From Actinomycetes bacterium (GTDB taxonomy: Bacteria; Actinomycetota; Acidimicrobiia; Acidimicrobiales; Palsa-688): a DNA stretch of 64,000 nucleotides. The stretch spans positions 30,833 through 94,832 of the forward strand of contig JAJYMB010000027.1 in NCBI GenBank assembly GCA_021787365.1. The letters run 5' to 3'. Shown piece after piece: positions 35,009 through 42,833 of this stretch. The notes under the pieces are model-generated. The model was not told the DNA's origin. It worked only from the letters and a program-made list of their open reading frames with translations, and did no database searches. How positions within the stretch are numbered: the first letter of the stretch is position 1; every line of letters begins with the position of its first letter. The position numbers and the translations under genes were made by a program.

Positions 35009-36781
35009 GTGGCACGCCGCTTGGAGATCGAGCTGACGAGCGCGCGGCCGGACGGCACCTGGACTTGGCGTGCCGCCGGCGCCTTGGAGCCGCGTGGGTC
35101 GCTTGACGCCTCGCTCCTCTACGAAGGTGCCAAGGCGGGCGACGTGGTCAGGGCCGAGACGGAGTTCGGGATCGAGGGCATCACGGTGATCGGTGTGGAG
35201 CCTCCCCGGGCACCCGCGACCGAGGACCAAAGCCGCATAGAGATACTGGCGCGCCCTGCCGCACCCGGCGTCACGACACAGCTGGCGGGCCGGGGCCGGC
35301 CCCTCGGAGAAGAACGGCGCCGGGAAGACCGTGGTGGGCGGGAGCGGGCGGCACGCACCCGGCCGGGCGGCCGGCCGCCGGGCACACCACTTCCAGGCGC
35401 CACACCACTTCCAGGCGCACGGCGTGCTGGGGAGCGGGTGCCCGGGAGCGAGGCAGGACGGCGCAGCCGGGCAGAGCATGCGCCCGAGGAGGCCTCTCAC
35501 CAGGACCAAGTAGCTGAGGCGACCCGGGAGGGCCGCAGCCGAGGTCCCGAAGCTCAAGCCAGGCGGGGCAGGGCCAAAGAAGTTGAGACTGCTGCTAGGG
35601 CGCACCCGGGACGGCGGGCGGAGGGCAAGCAGGAAGGTGCAGGGGCGCGCCGTGAAGCCGGTGGCCCGCAGCACCAGCGCCGGCTCAGCCCGGCCAACAC
35701 CCACCGCAATGCCATGCTGGAGAGCCTCCCCCCGGAGCAGAGGCCCATCGCTCAGCAGCTCCTTCGAGGGGGGATACCCGCAGTACGGACCGCCCTTTTC
35801 TTCGAGCGAGAGCGGGCGAGGGAGGAAGGGCGGCCCGAGCCGAGCACCGAGGGCGTCATTGCTATCGCAGAGTCGCTCGTGAGGAAGGTAAAGGCGGCGG
35901 AGTGGCGCGACCGTGCCGAGGCCGCAGTGGCGACAGGTGACGCCCTCGCGACAAGGGACCTTCGGGCCCTCGTCAATGGCTCCGATGTGGCCCGCGACGA
36001 GGCTTCGAGGGAACTGGTCGTCGCTTTGCGTGAGATGCTCGAACACCGGGTCGAGGCCAACCGCCAGGCCTGGGCGGAAGAGGTGGCCCGCCACCTCGAC
36101 GCCGGACAAGTGATCAGGGCGCTGAAGCTCTCCTCCCGGCCCCCTGACCCCGGGGCCCGGTTCTCGGCGGAGCTCGCCGTACGCCTTCGCGACGCCGCCA
36201 GCGAGGCGCTTTCGCCGGCGCTCACCCCCGAGCGGTGGCTAGCCCTGCTCGCCGTGGTGAGCGAAAGCCCCGTCCGCCGGACGGTCAAGCCCCAGGGCCT
36301 GCCCCCCTCTCCCCCACCCGAGCTCCTCGAGGCTGCGCGTCAGCAGTGTGGCCGTATCCCTGCGCTCGCGCCGCTGCTCGGGATCAGCGTTCCCCCGCCG
36401 CCCGGGCCACTCCGGCCCAGCGTCCCCACCAGGGCGCGAGGCCGGCGCCCTTCGCGCCCTTCCAGGCCGCTGCCCTCGCGGGCAAGCAAAAGTCCCTCGC
36501 CCACTGGAGCTCCGCCGGAGGCAACCCCGCCCGCTGAGGCGGCGCCCATAACCTCCACGCCCGCTGACGAGGCGACCCCAGCCGCTGAAGCGGTGCCGGC
36601 GGCCCCGCCCGCTGAAGCGGTGCCGGCGGCCCCAGCTGCTGAGGCGACACCCCCGGTTGCCGACCCCGAACCGCCTGCCCTCGCCCCCGGTCCGTCCGAA
36701 GCTCTCTCACCGCTCGACGGCTCCACGGAAGAGAAAAATGGCGCCGCCCTCAACGAGGCCGGCGCGGCTCAGCCGTCCTGA
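35009..36781 (+). CDS. Large protein of unknown function with disordered segments
   Basis: A 590-residue protein from a GTG. Residues 1-65 look like a compact beta-rich domain (RRLEIELTSARPDGTWTWRA, GDVVRAETEFGIEGITVIGV). Residues 70-230 are Arg/Gly/Glu-rich and probably disordered. Residues 235-455 are helical (LPPEQRPIAQQLLRGGIPAV, VRKVKAAEWRDRAEAA, LTPERWLALLAVV). Residues 456-590 form a Pro/Ala-rich tail with repeated AEAVPAAP. The C-terminal repeats come from in-frame duplications. No family recognised. It is divergent from the small zinc-finger gene with about 90 bases between starts. Confidence 0.75.
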   Translation: MARRLEIELTSARPDGTWTWRAAGALEPRGSLDASLLYEGAKAGDVVRAETEFGIEGITVIGVEPPRAPATEDQSRIEILARPAAPGVTTQLAGRGRPLGEERRREDRGGRERAARTRPGGRPPGTPLPGATPLPGARRAGERVPGSEAGRRSRAEHAPEEASHQDQVAEATREGRSRGPEAQARRGRAKEVETAARAHPGRRAEGKQEGAGARREAGGPQHQRRLSPANTHRNAMLESLPPEQRPIAQQLLRGGIPAVRTALFFERERAREEGRPEPSTEGVIAIAESLVRKVKAAEWRDRAEAAVATGDALATRDLRALVNGSDVARDEASRELVVALREMLEHRVEANRQAWAEEVARHLDAGQVIRALKLSSRPPDPGARFSAELAVRLRDAASEALSPALTPERWLALLAVVSESPVRRTVKPQGLPPSPPPELLEAARQQCGRIPALAPLLGISVPPPPGPLRPSVPTRARGRRPSRPSRPLPSRASKSPSPTGAPPEATPPAEAAPITSTPADEATPAAEAVPAAPPAEAVPAAPAAEATPPVADPEPPALAPGPSEALSPLDGSTEEKNGAALNEAGAAQPS

Positions 36782-36873
36782 GCCTCCCGGGCCCGTAGCC
36801 GTCCTGAGCCTCCTGTCCCGTTCCTAGGCCGTTCCTAGGCCGGGCAGACACCTCCTCCTCTGGCCAAGTGGCG

Positions 36874-37437
36874 CTACCGGAGCGGGCGGTGCATGACGAG
36901 CAGGCGCGCTGTGAAGCCTTCGCCTTCGAAGAAGCTCTTCACTGCACGGCTCCCGGGCAGCGCCTTGGCATCTACCCCCGTACAGCCACGGGCTTGGCAC
37001 CACTCCAGCAGCGACGCGGCGACCGCGCTCCCGACGCCGGTGCGGCGCGCCTCGGGCTTGACGTAGAGCTCTTCGATGCAACCGAGGAGCTCGTCGCCTG
37101 CCATCTCGTAGGTCCGGCAGGTCCCATAGCCGGCTGGCCCGCCGGTGAGAGGTGCGATGAAGCCGGCGACTACGTGCTGGGCCGGGTCCGAGAGCTGCGC
37201 GCTGAACGAGCCGGCGACATCTGTCGGCCGGGCCCCCAGGCCCAAGAGCACGCGGCCACCGCGGGCCGTCACCAGTTCCGCGTACGCGGCCGAGTACAGT
37301 TCCGCCAACTGGGGGATATCGCTTACGGCCGCGACACGCACACTGACGTTGGTTCCCGAAAGGCCCGCCGGCACCTCCCCTGTCGGGCCGGGCTCCCCGT
37401 CCCGCCCGGGCTGGGGTGCCGGGGGTGGTGCGGTCAA
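36874..37437 (-). CDS. GNAT-family N-acetyltransferase
   Basis: The 187-residue protein has the GNAT acetyl-CoA binding pattern IEELYVKPEARRTGVGSAV (about residues 120-138) and a following helix, with a disordered Pro/Gly N-terminus. Substrate unknown. The TTG start overlaps the stop of the upstream gene (TTGA), so it is translated with the DUF8129 protein. Confidence 0.85.
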   Translation of the reverse strand: MTAPPPAPQPGRDGEPGPTGEVPAGLSGTNVSVRVAAVSDIPQLAELYSAAYAELVTARGGRVLLGLGARPTDVAGSFSAQLSDPAQHVVAGFIAPLTGGPAGYGTCRTYEMAGDELLGCIEELYVKPEARRTGVGSAVAASLLEWCQARGCTGVDAKALPGSRAVKSFFEGEGFTARLLVMHRPLR

Positions 37438-38015
37438 GCGAGGAGCTGCTCGGCGCGCGCCAGTATCGTGCGCCGGCCACGCGTTGCTGCCTCGTAGCGG
37501 CGCACGGCCTCGACCTCCTCACGGGACAGGCCCGCTAAACGCTGCACCACCTGGGGGGCCGAGAGGGAGTCGTAACTGGGGATCGCCAAGTCGCCACTGT
37601 GTGGCGCTCCTCCGCGCCTGGCCGTCCCCGCGCCACCTTCGGCGGGGCGAGAACCAGGGGCCCGCTCGACGTGGATGGAGCTCCGCTCCGTGGTCGCGCC
37701 GGGGCGGCCGCCGCCGGCATCTCGGCCTCTCGCTCCGTAGCTCCTTCGGGCCCACGGCACGGCTCCGCCCAGGCGTCCACCTGCCCCGGCCAGAAGGTTG
37801 CCAGGAACCTCGCCGGCCAGGTTGGTGACTTGCCGGTAGCCCCGCTGCACGGCGAACTGGCCCACCGTCCGGGCCAACCCGATGCGGGGCACGAGCCGGT
37901 CCCGGCCCTTCCTCGCGAGCTCCGGGATGGCCTCCGCGGCCGTGATGAGCAACCCCAAGGGCGCGAAAACCGTTACGTCAACCAAGAGCTCGGTACCCGA
38001 CCTGCGCTGCGCCAC
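37434..38015 (-). CDS. DUF8129-like actinobacterial protein
   Basis: A 193-residue protein from a GTG. The N-terminal segment (TVFAPLGLLITAAEAIPELARKGRDRL) is amphipathic and resembles the lipid-droplet-associated-type proteins of mycobacteria. The C-terminal 45 residues (PSYDSLSAPQVVQRLAGL, VRRYEAATRGRRTILARAEQLL) match the small helical domain I recall as DUF8129. A disordered Gly/Arg linker joins them. The role is unknown; a membrane- or lipid-surface association is inferred from the N-terminus. Confidence 0.7.
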   Translation of the reverse strand: MAQRRSGTELLVDVTVFAPLGLLITAAEAIPELARKGRDRLVPRIGLARTVGQFAVQRGYRQVTNLAGEVPGNLLAGAGGRLGGAVPWARRSYGARGRDAGGGRPGATTERSSIHVERAPGSRPAEGGAGTARRGGAPHSGDLAIPSYDSLSAPQVVQRLAGLSREEVEAVRRYEAATRGRRTILARAEQLLA

Positions 38016-38042
38016 GTGCCCAACCTACTGCGGGAGAAAGGC

Positions 38043-38528
38043 TTATACGCAGTCCCGGCACAGCTGGCGCTCGCGGTCTGCCAGCTGGCTCTGGTTCTTC
38101 ACGAGGAAGCAAGACTGGCAGACGAACTCTCCGGGCTGTTTCGGTAGGACCCGCGTCGCGGTTTCACCCCGCTCGTCGCCCTCGGGCTCTTCTTCCTCGT
38201 CTTCGTCCTCGTCCTCGTCTTCGTCGTCGGAGACGACGAGGCGCGACTTCAAGATGACATCCAGGCTCGCCTCGACGTCGTCGTTGTCCTCCTCGTCCTC
38301 TTCTTCGAAGTCCTCGTCCTCTTCGGTGGCCGGGGCGCTGCTGGCCTCGTCATCGACCTCTTCGACCTCAGCCTCGTCGGTGTCCTCCAAGTCCTCGTCG
38401 TCCTCGAGGTCATCGTCGGACAGGTCGTCGGGCTCTAGCTCGAGGTCGTCCTCGTCCAGGTCATCGGGCAACGACGGCCCCTCGCCGAGCATCGGGTCGT
38501 CGAAGTCGTCGTCGTCATCGTTTGGCAT
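38043..38528 (-). CDS. DUF4193 protein: acidic, C-terminal zinc finger
   Basis: A 161-residue protein, very rich in Asp and Glu for the first 125 residues, ending in the zinc-binding CQSCFLVKNQSQLADRERQLCRDCV-type tail (CQSC ... CRDC). This is the pattern of the DUF4193 family found almost only in Actinobacteria. The ATG at 38528 starts the acidic region; the track's upstream extension is unlikely. The function is unknown. The acidic body could mimic nucleic acid. Confidence 0.85.
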   Translation of the reverse strand: MPNDDDDDFDDPMLGEGPSLPDDLDEDDLELEPDDLSDDDLEDDEDLEDTDEAEVEEVDDEASSAPATEEDEDFEEEDEEDNDDVEASLDVILKSRLVVSDDEDEDEDEDEEEEPEGDERGETATRVLPKQPGEFVCQSCFLVKNQSQLADRERQLCRDCV

Positions 38529-39000
38529 GTGTTTGGTTCCTTCGGCAAGCATTTCAAGCACACAGGATGGCACGCGCCGCGCCGTAGCGGCGGGGCATGC
38601 TAAACGACGCGCCCGGTATCCCACCAATCGCTTGGTGGCCGGGCCCGGAGAGCCTTTGGAACCGCCAACGCACTGAAGCGGGGCTGGGCCAACCGCAGTG
38701 CAGAAGTCGTTGTCTACTCGGCTCCCCGGGCACCTGGCCCGGCGCTGGGGCTCGGAAGATTGGCGGCCCGCAGCGACTGTCGGGGACCATACTGGCCCAC
38801 TCGCGGGCCGCTGGCAAGCGCCGGAGCAGGTCCCGGAGCAGCACTTTTAGGCAACGGCCCTGGTCCCCGAGCCGGGAAAAAGTTCTGGGCCCCGGCTTGC
38901 CCGTGGCCGAGGGCACGGGCAACGTTCGTAGATTGCGTGAGGCGAGCGCCGGCTAAGAGCGGCTCGCGGCGCCGGCAGGCCCGCCGGCCCGCCGGCCCGG
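38529..39000. other. Gene-free stretch between DUF4193 and ThyX-like genes
   Basis: 472 bases without a credible gene. Track ORFs here (38554-38922 minus, 38597-38956 plus) show no family pattern and overlap each other. The stretch holds a strong hairpin at 38611-38644 and presumably the promoter of the DUF4193 gene, though no clear -35/-10 was seen. Confidence 0.6.
38611..38644. repeat. Two-part hairpin upstream of the DUF4193 gene
   Basis: CCACCAA-TCGC-TTGGTGG (38621-38638) is a perfect 7-bp stem with a 4-base loop. GCCCGG (38611-38616) and CCGGGC (38639-38644) extend it across a 4-base bulge. It begins about 80 bases before the DUF4193 start and could be a leader structure, or the end of a transcript coming the other way. 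Confidence 0.5.
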
Positions 39001-40695
39001 TCAGCGGCGCCGGCGTACCTCCGCCCGCAGTTCCGCTTCGAGGCGGCCGAGGTCGTGGTCAGCCGGGCCTGAGTGGTCGACGAAGCTCATCATGGTGGCG
39101 AGCGCCCTGTGCCCGGCCTGTTCGGCGATCAGCCGGTGCATCTGTTGGCAGACCTCGCGGTACTCGGCATGACCCTGGGGTGTGGTCCGCAACTCGATCA
39201 TGTGCATGGCTTCGCGGGCGTTCATCTGGACCACGTAGCGCACTCTGTGCGCCAGGGTCACCGCGTACGCGGCCAGGTTCGGCCCGAGCCGCCGGTCAAG
39301 TGCCTCGTAGAGGCTCGCCGAACGCTCCATCGCTTCGACGTAGGCGTCCCTCCCCCCCGCCTCGGCCACGGCTGCCGGCATCGAATAGCCGAGATAGGGC
39401 GTGAGGCGCTGCCACTCGATAGTGAGCATGCGGTGCCGTTGGAGGTCCCGGAACGCCCCGTAGTCCGACACGACCTCGAAGCGGTAGCTGCAGCGCTCGA
39501 GGGCGCGTCCAGGCCGGTGCCGGCGGTTGCCGCGCTCGCCCGCGTAGGCCGCCATCACCTCGAGGCGTTCCTCGGCTGGCATCGCCGCTACCCGGGCAGC
39601 AATGTCTTGCTCGGGAAGGTCCGAGAAGCGGTACAACATGGCCGTCACCACTTTGGCTTCAGCGTCTCGGTCGTAGTCGAGGAGGCGGACCAGAGGCCGG
39701 GCGGCCCCGGCGGTCTCGCCCGCCTCCTCGTTGCCGCCGGCGCCGTGGGCCGGAGCGCCACCGAGGAGGCGCGGCGTGAGCTCGGCCATGGCGGCTTCGT
39801 TGCGCTGCAAGTAATCGGACCATGCCCCGCCCCGGTCGGGGACGTCGACCCGCCTCACCCAGGACGGGATGACCTTTCGCAACTCGGTGAGCATCAGGTC
39901 CGCGTAGAGGCGCGCCTCGGGCAAGGGATGGGCCCTCATGCGCAGCAGGAGGGCCTCGTAGCCCTGGCCGGACCCATAGATGCCGACGTTGGAGGCCGAA
40001 GCTGCGGGGAGCAGCCCGCGAAGGGCATCGAAAGCCTTCGCCCGGAGCGCTCTCCGGTAGGCGAGGTCGCCGGCCTCCCCCTTCGTCTCGGCCCCCCCGG
40101 CGGGGCCGGGTAACTGGCGCCCGTACCATTCGTAGAGGACAGGCCTCAACTGGGCGTAGGTGTCGAAGATGCGGTCCATGTCCCCGACGTACCTGGCGCC
40201 GAGCGACGACGCGAGGATCTCGGGGCTCCGATAGTAGCGGTAGTGCCCGCTCGGGAGGCGGCTGTCGTAGGCGACGTACCGGGTCGACTTTTCCATGTAA
40301 GACATGAGCCGTCCGTGCTCGAGGACCTTCGTGAGCAGGTTGGAGGCCTGCTCGCAGGCGAGGTGGACGCCGCCCAGCTGGGCCACCGAGTCGTCTCCGT
40401 ACTCGTAGAACACCCTCTCGTACAGCTCCTCGGCCCGCGCTAGGCCGACCGTGGCGTCGATGCTGTGGTCCCCGCTCACGTCGAGGTCGCGCACGAACTC
40501 GTCGAGGAACAGCCGGCGCAGGCTCTTGCCGGAGCGCGAGTAGCGGGCGAAAAGCGCCCCCTTCACCACTTCCGGCAGGTTGACCAGGGCGAAGACCGGG
40601 CCGTCGAGGTTGGTGAAGTAGCGCCGGAGGATGCTCTTCTCCTCCTCCGTCCAGGTCTCGCTGGCGTAGGCGACGTCGAGGGCGTGCGTGCTCAT
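39001..40695 (-). CDS. Double-domain ThyX-like protein
   Basis: A 564-residue protein built of two ThyX-type halves. The first has YGDDSVAQLGGVHLACEQ and YMEKSTRYVAYDSR (about residues 95-150). The second has YRFEVVSDYGAFRDLQRHRM followed by IEWQRLTPYLGY and YVVQMNAREAMHMIELRTTPQGH. In true ThyX the motif is RHRxxSxxxxSxR; here it reads RHRMLTIEWQRLT, so the usual serines are missing. It may be a flavin-dependent thymidylate synthase relative with altered chemistry. It diverges from the O-methyltransferase gene. Confidence 0.85.
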   Translation of the reverse strand: MSTHALDVAYASETWTEEEKSILRRYFTNLDGPVFALVNLPEVVKGALFARYSRSGKSLRRLFLDEFVRDLDVSGDHSIDATVGLARAEELYERVFYEYGDDSVAQLGGVHLACEQASNLLTKVLEHGRLMSYMEKSTRYVAYDSRLPSGHYRYYRSPEILASSLGARYVGDMDRIFDTYAQLRPVLYEWYGRQLPGPAGGAETKGEAGDLAYRRALRAKAFDALRGLLPAASASNVGIYGSGQGYEALLLRMRAHPLPEARLYADLMLTELRKVIPSWVRRVDVPDRGGAWSDYLQRNEAAMAELTPRLLGGAPAHGAGGNEEAGETAGAARPLVRLLDYDRDAEAKVVTAMLYRFSDLPEQDIAARVAAMPAEERLEVMAAYAGERGNRRHRPGRALERCSYRFEVVSDYGAFRDLQRHRMLTIEWQRLTPYLGYSMPAAVAEAGGRDAYVEAMERSASLYEALDRRLGPNLAAYAVTLAHRVRYVVQMNAREAMHMIELRTTPQGHAEYREVCQQMHRLIAEQAGHRALATMMSFVDHSGPADHDLGRLEAELRAEVRRRR

Positions 40696-40748
40696 GCGAA
40701 GCGCGAGCCTACGAGGCCGGCCATGCCGGGTGTGGGATGCTGTGGGCC

Positions 40749-41414
40749 ATGGACGACCACCTCTGGCGACACGTCGACAGCTACCTTCAGGCCCAGCTCG
40801 CGGTGGAGGACGAAGCGCTCCAAGCGGCGCTGGCCAGGAGCCGTGAGGCTGGGCTCCCGCCTATAAACGTCACCGCTCTGCAGGGCAAGTTCCTGCACGT
40901 GCTCGCGCGGCTGGTCGGCGCCCGCAACGTGCTCGAAGTCGGCGCGCTGGGCGGCTACAGCGGGATCTGGCTCGGGCGCGCGCTGCCCCCGGGAGGAAAG
41001 CTGGTGAGCCTCGAGATCGACCCCCGTCACGCCGAGGTGGCGCGGGCCAACCTCCACCGGGCCGGGCTTTCCGCCACGGCCGAGGTCCGGGTAGGCGCGG
41101 CGCTCGACCTCTTGCCGAGGGTCGCCGAGGAGATGGGCGAGCGCTCGTTCGACCTCGCCTTCATCGACGCCGACAAGCAAAACAACGTGGCGTACTTTGC
41201 GTGGGCGCTGCGCCTCGTCCGCCCCGGAGGCGCCGTGGTGGTCGACAACGTCGTGCGCCAGGGCCGGGTCGCCGACGAAGGCTGCGAGGACGCCGACGTA
41301 GTGGGCACCCGGCGGTTGTTCGAGGCGATGGCGGCCGCCGGCGTAGCGGCCTCCGCCCTCCAGACCGTGGGCGACAAGGGCTACGACGGCCTCGCCCTTG
41401 CCATCGTGGGCTAG
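40749..41414 (+). CDS. SAM-dependent O-methyltransferase
   Basis: The 221-residue enzyme of the catechol-type O-methyltransferase family has the SAM-binding LEVGALGGYSGIWLGRALP (about residue 60), LEIDPRHAEVARANL and the metal-binding FIDADKQNNVAYF, with VVDNVVRQGRV following. Substrate unknown; small phenolic compounds are typical. Of the two ATG codons (40737, 40749) the second is preferred. The promoter region is shared with the ThyX-like gene. Confidence 0.88.
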   Translation: MDDHLWRHVDSYLQAQLAVEDEALQAALARSREAGLPPINVTALQGKFLHVLARLVGARNVLEVGALGGYSGIWLGRALPPGGKLVSLEIDPRHAEVARANLHRAGLSATAEVRVGAALDLLPRVAEEMGERSFDLAFIDADKQNNVAYFAWALRLVRPGGAVVVDNVVRQGRVADEGCEDADVVGTRRLFEAMAAAGVAASALQTVGDKGYDGLALAIVG

Positions 41415-41748
41415 TACGGGGCCAGTAGGGCCAGGGCCCTCAGGCTCGCTCGGCTCGCTAGCCGGCCAATAGTGTTGCCGGCTGGCCACCATGCACACCG
41501 ATGGCGGGCTGAGTGGCCTTTGGACCGGCTGGGCCGGTGCCACCCGGAGGAAGGCGCGCCACGGCTCTGATGGACGTGGTCGCCGGAGGGGCGCATCCAT
41601 AAGGAACATGCGCAGTTTTTTGCACCAGAACTGATGGATCCGCCCTTCTCGCTTTTACGTCCGTCAGTTCCGGGTCGCTCTGCCTCGGACGCCCGCCGGC
41701 CAAGCCCCGCCGGCCAAGCCCCGCCGGCCAAGCCCCGTTCGCCTCCGG
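41415..41748. other. Gene-free convergent gap with a 14-bp repeat
   Basis: 334 bases between two converging genes. No credible ORF. Near its right end, CGCCGGCCAAGCCC is repeated three times (41694-41735). No clear terminator was found. Confidence 0.55.
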
Positions 41749-42732
41749 CTAGTGGCGCAGCACCAGCTTGCCGAACTGTTCGCCGGCCCGGAGCCGGGCG
41801 AGCGCGACTGGGTACTCACCGAGGGGGTAAGTGCTGTCCACCACGACTGGGAGGCCGCCGGCGACAAGCCGAGTCAACTCGTCGAACTCCGAGAAAGTCC
41901 CCATCGTCGAGCCGATCAGCTCGTAGTGGCCGAAAAACAGCCTGGGGAGGTGCAGGTCGACCCGCCCTCCACCAGTACCCCCGCAAACGGCCAGACGGCC
42001 CCCCTTTTTCAGCGCGCCGAAAGACGATGCCCACGTCGGCTCGCCCGAGTTGTCGACCACGACGTCGCACTTCACCGGGATCTTCTCTCCTGAGGGGAAG
42101 GCCCCGGCCGCGCCGAGGGTGAGGGCGCGCGCCCGCTTCGCCTCGTGGCGCGAAGTGACGTAGACAGTGGCGCCCATGCGCAGGCCGAGGGCGAGCGCGG
42201 CGGTCGCCACCCCACCGCCGGCGCCGGCCACGAGCAGGTCCTCCCCGGCAACGAGGCGGGCGCGCCGGAGCATCCTGTAGGCCGTGAGGCCACAGAGGCC
42301 ATAGGCGCCACATTCCTCCCAGGTGTGGCCTTCCGGCCGGCGCACGAGGTTGGCCTCGCCTACCACCACGGACTCGCCGTGGCTGCCCCACTGGTGCTCG
42401 CCGAGGATGCCCCAAGACGCGCAGTAGACCGAACGGCCGGCCAGGCACTCAGGGCAGTGCCCGCAGGCGAGTGACGGGTTCACTACCACCTCGTCGCCTA
42501 CCGCCCACCCGGAGACCCCCTCCCCCACCTCGGCCACCACGCCGGCGGCATCGCAACCGGGCACCATGGGCAGGAGCGGGGGCTTGGGCATCCCGAGGGC
42601 CAGCCAGAGGTCCATGTGGTTGAGGGCACTGGCCACTACCCGGACGCGCACTTGGCCGGGGCCGACAGCCTGCTCTCGGACGTCCCCGTAGCGGTAGTCA
42701 CCCGGGGACTGCTCCAGCACCCAAGCTCGCAC
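41749..42732 (-). CDS. Zinc-type alcohol dehydrogenase
   Basis: The MDR-family oxidoreductase has about 327 residues from a GTG at 42732. The structural-zinc cysteines CGHCPECLAGRSVYC are present, with the GroES-like N-terminus (GPGQVRVRVVASALNHMDLW) and a Rossmann segment LLVAGAGGGVATAALALG. The usual catalytic-zinc cysteine near residue 40 is replaced by Asn (SALNHMD), so the protein may act as a quinone-oxidoreductase-like or zinc-altered member. The track start at 42789 is a TTG overlapping the divergent hydrolase gene. Confidence 0.85.
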   Translation of the reverse strand: MRAWVLEQSPGDYRYGDVREQAVGPGQVRVRVVASALNHMDLWLALGMPKPPLLPMVPGCDAAGVVAEVGEGVSGWAVGDEVVVNPSLACGHCPECLAGRSVYCASWGILGEHQWGSHGESVVVGEANLVRRPEGHTWEECGAYGLCGLTAYRMLRRARLVAGEDLLVAGAGGGVATAALALGLRMGATVYVTSRHEAKRARALTLGAAGAFPSGEKIPVKCDVVVDNSGEPTWASSFGALKKGGRLAVCGGTGGGRVDLHLPRLFFGHYELIGSTMGTFSEFDELTRLVAGGLPVVVDSTYPLGEYPVALARLRAGEQFGKLVLRH

Positions 42733-42833
42733 CGCTCGAACGCTATTGCCCGCGACCTCTTGCGCGCGCCCGCTGAACCGGATAAGCAATGGGCTGGCGG
42801 AGTAAAACGCCTAGCGAAGGGAAAGGGGACGCC

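Noticed and set aside
38554-38922. 122-residue minus ORF in the gap after DUF4193
   Set aside because: No recognisable domain, no ribosome site, and it overlaps an equally plausible frame on the other strand.
41694-41735. 14-bp repeat after the alcohol dehydrogenase gene as a second frame-safe terminus
   Set aside because: The repeat lies downstream of the stop, contains no stop codon in its units and does not match the C-terminal codons of that gene.
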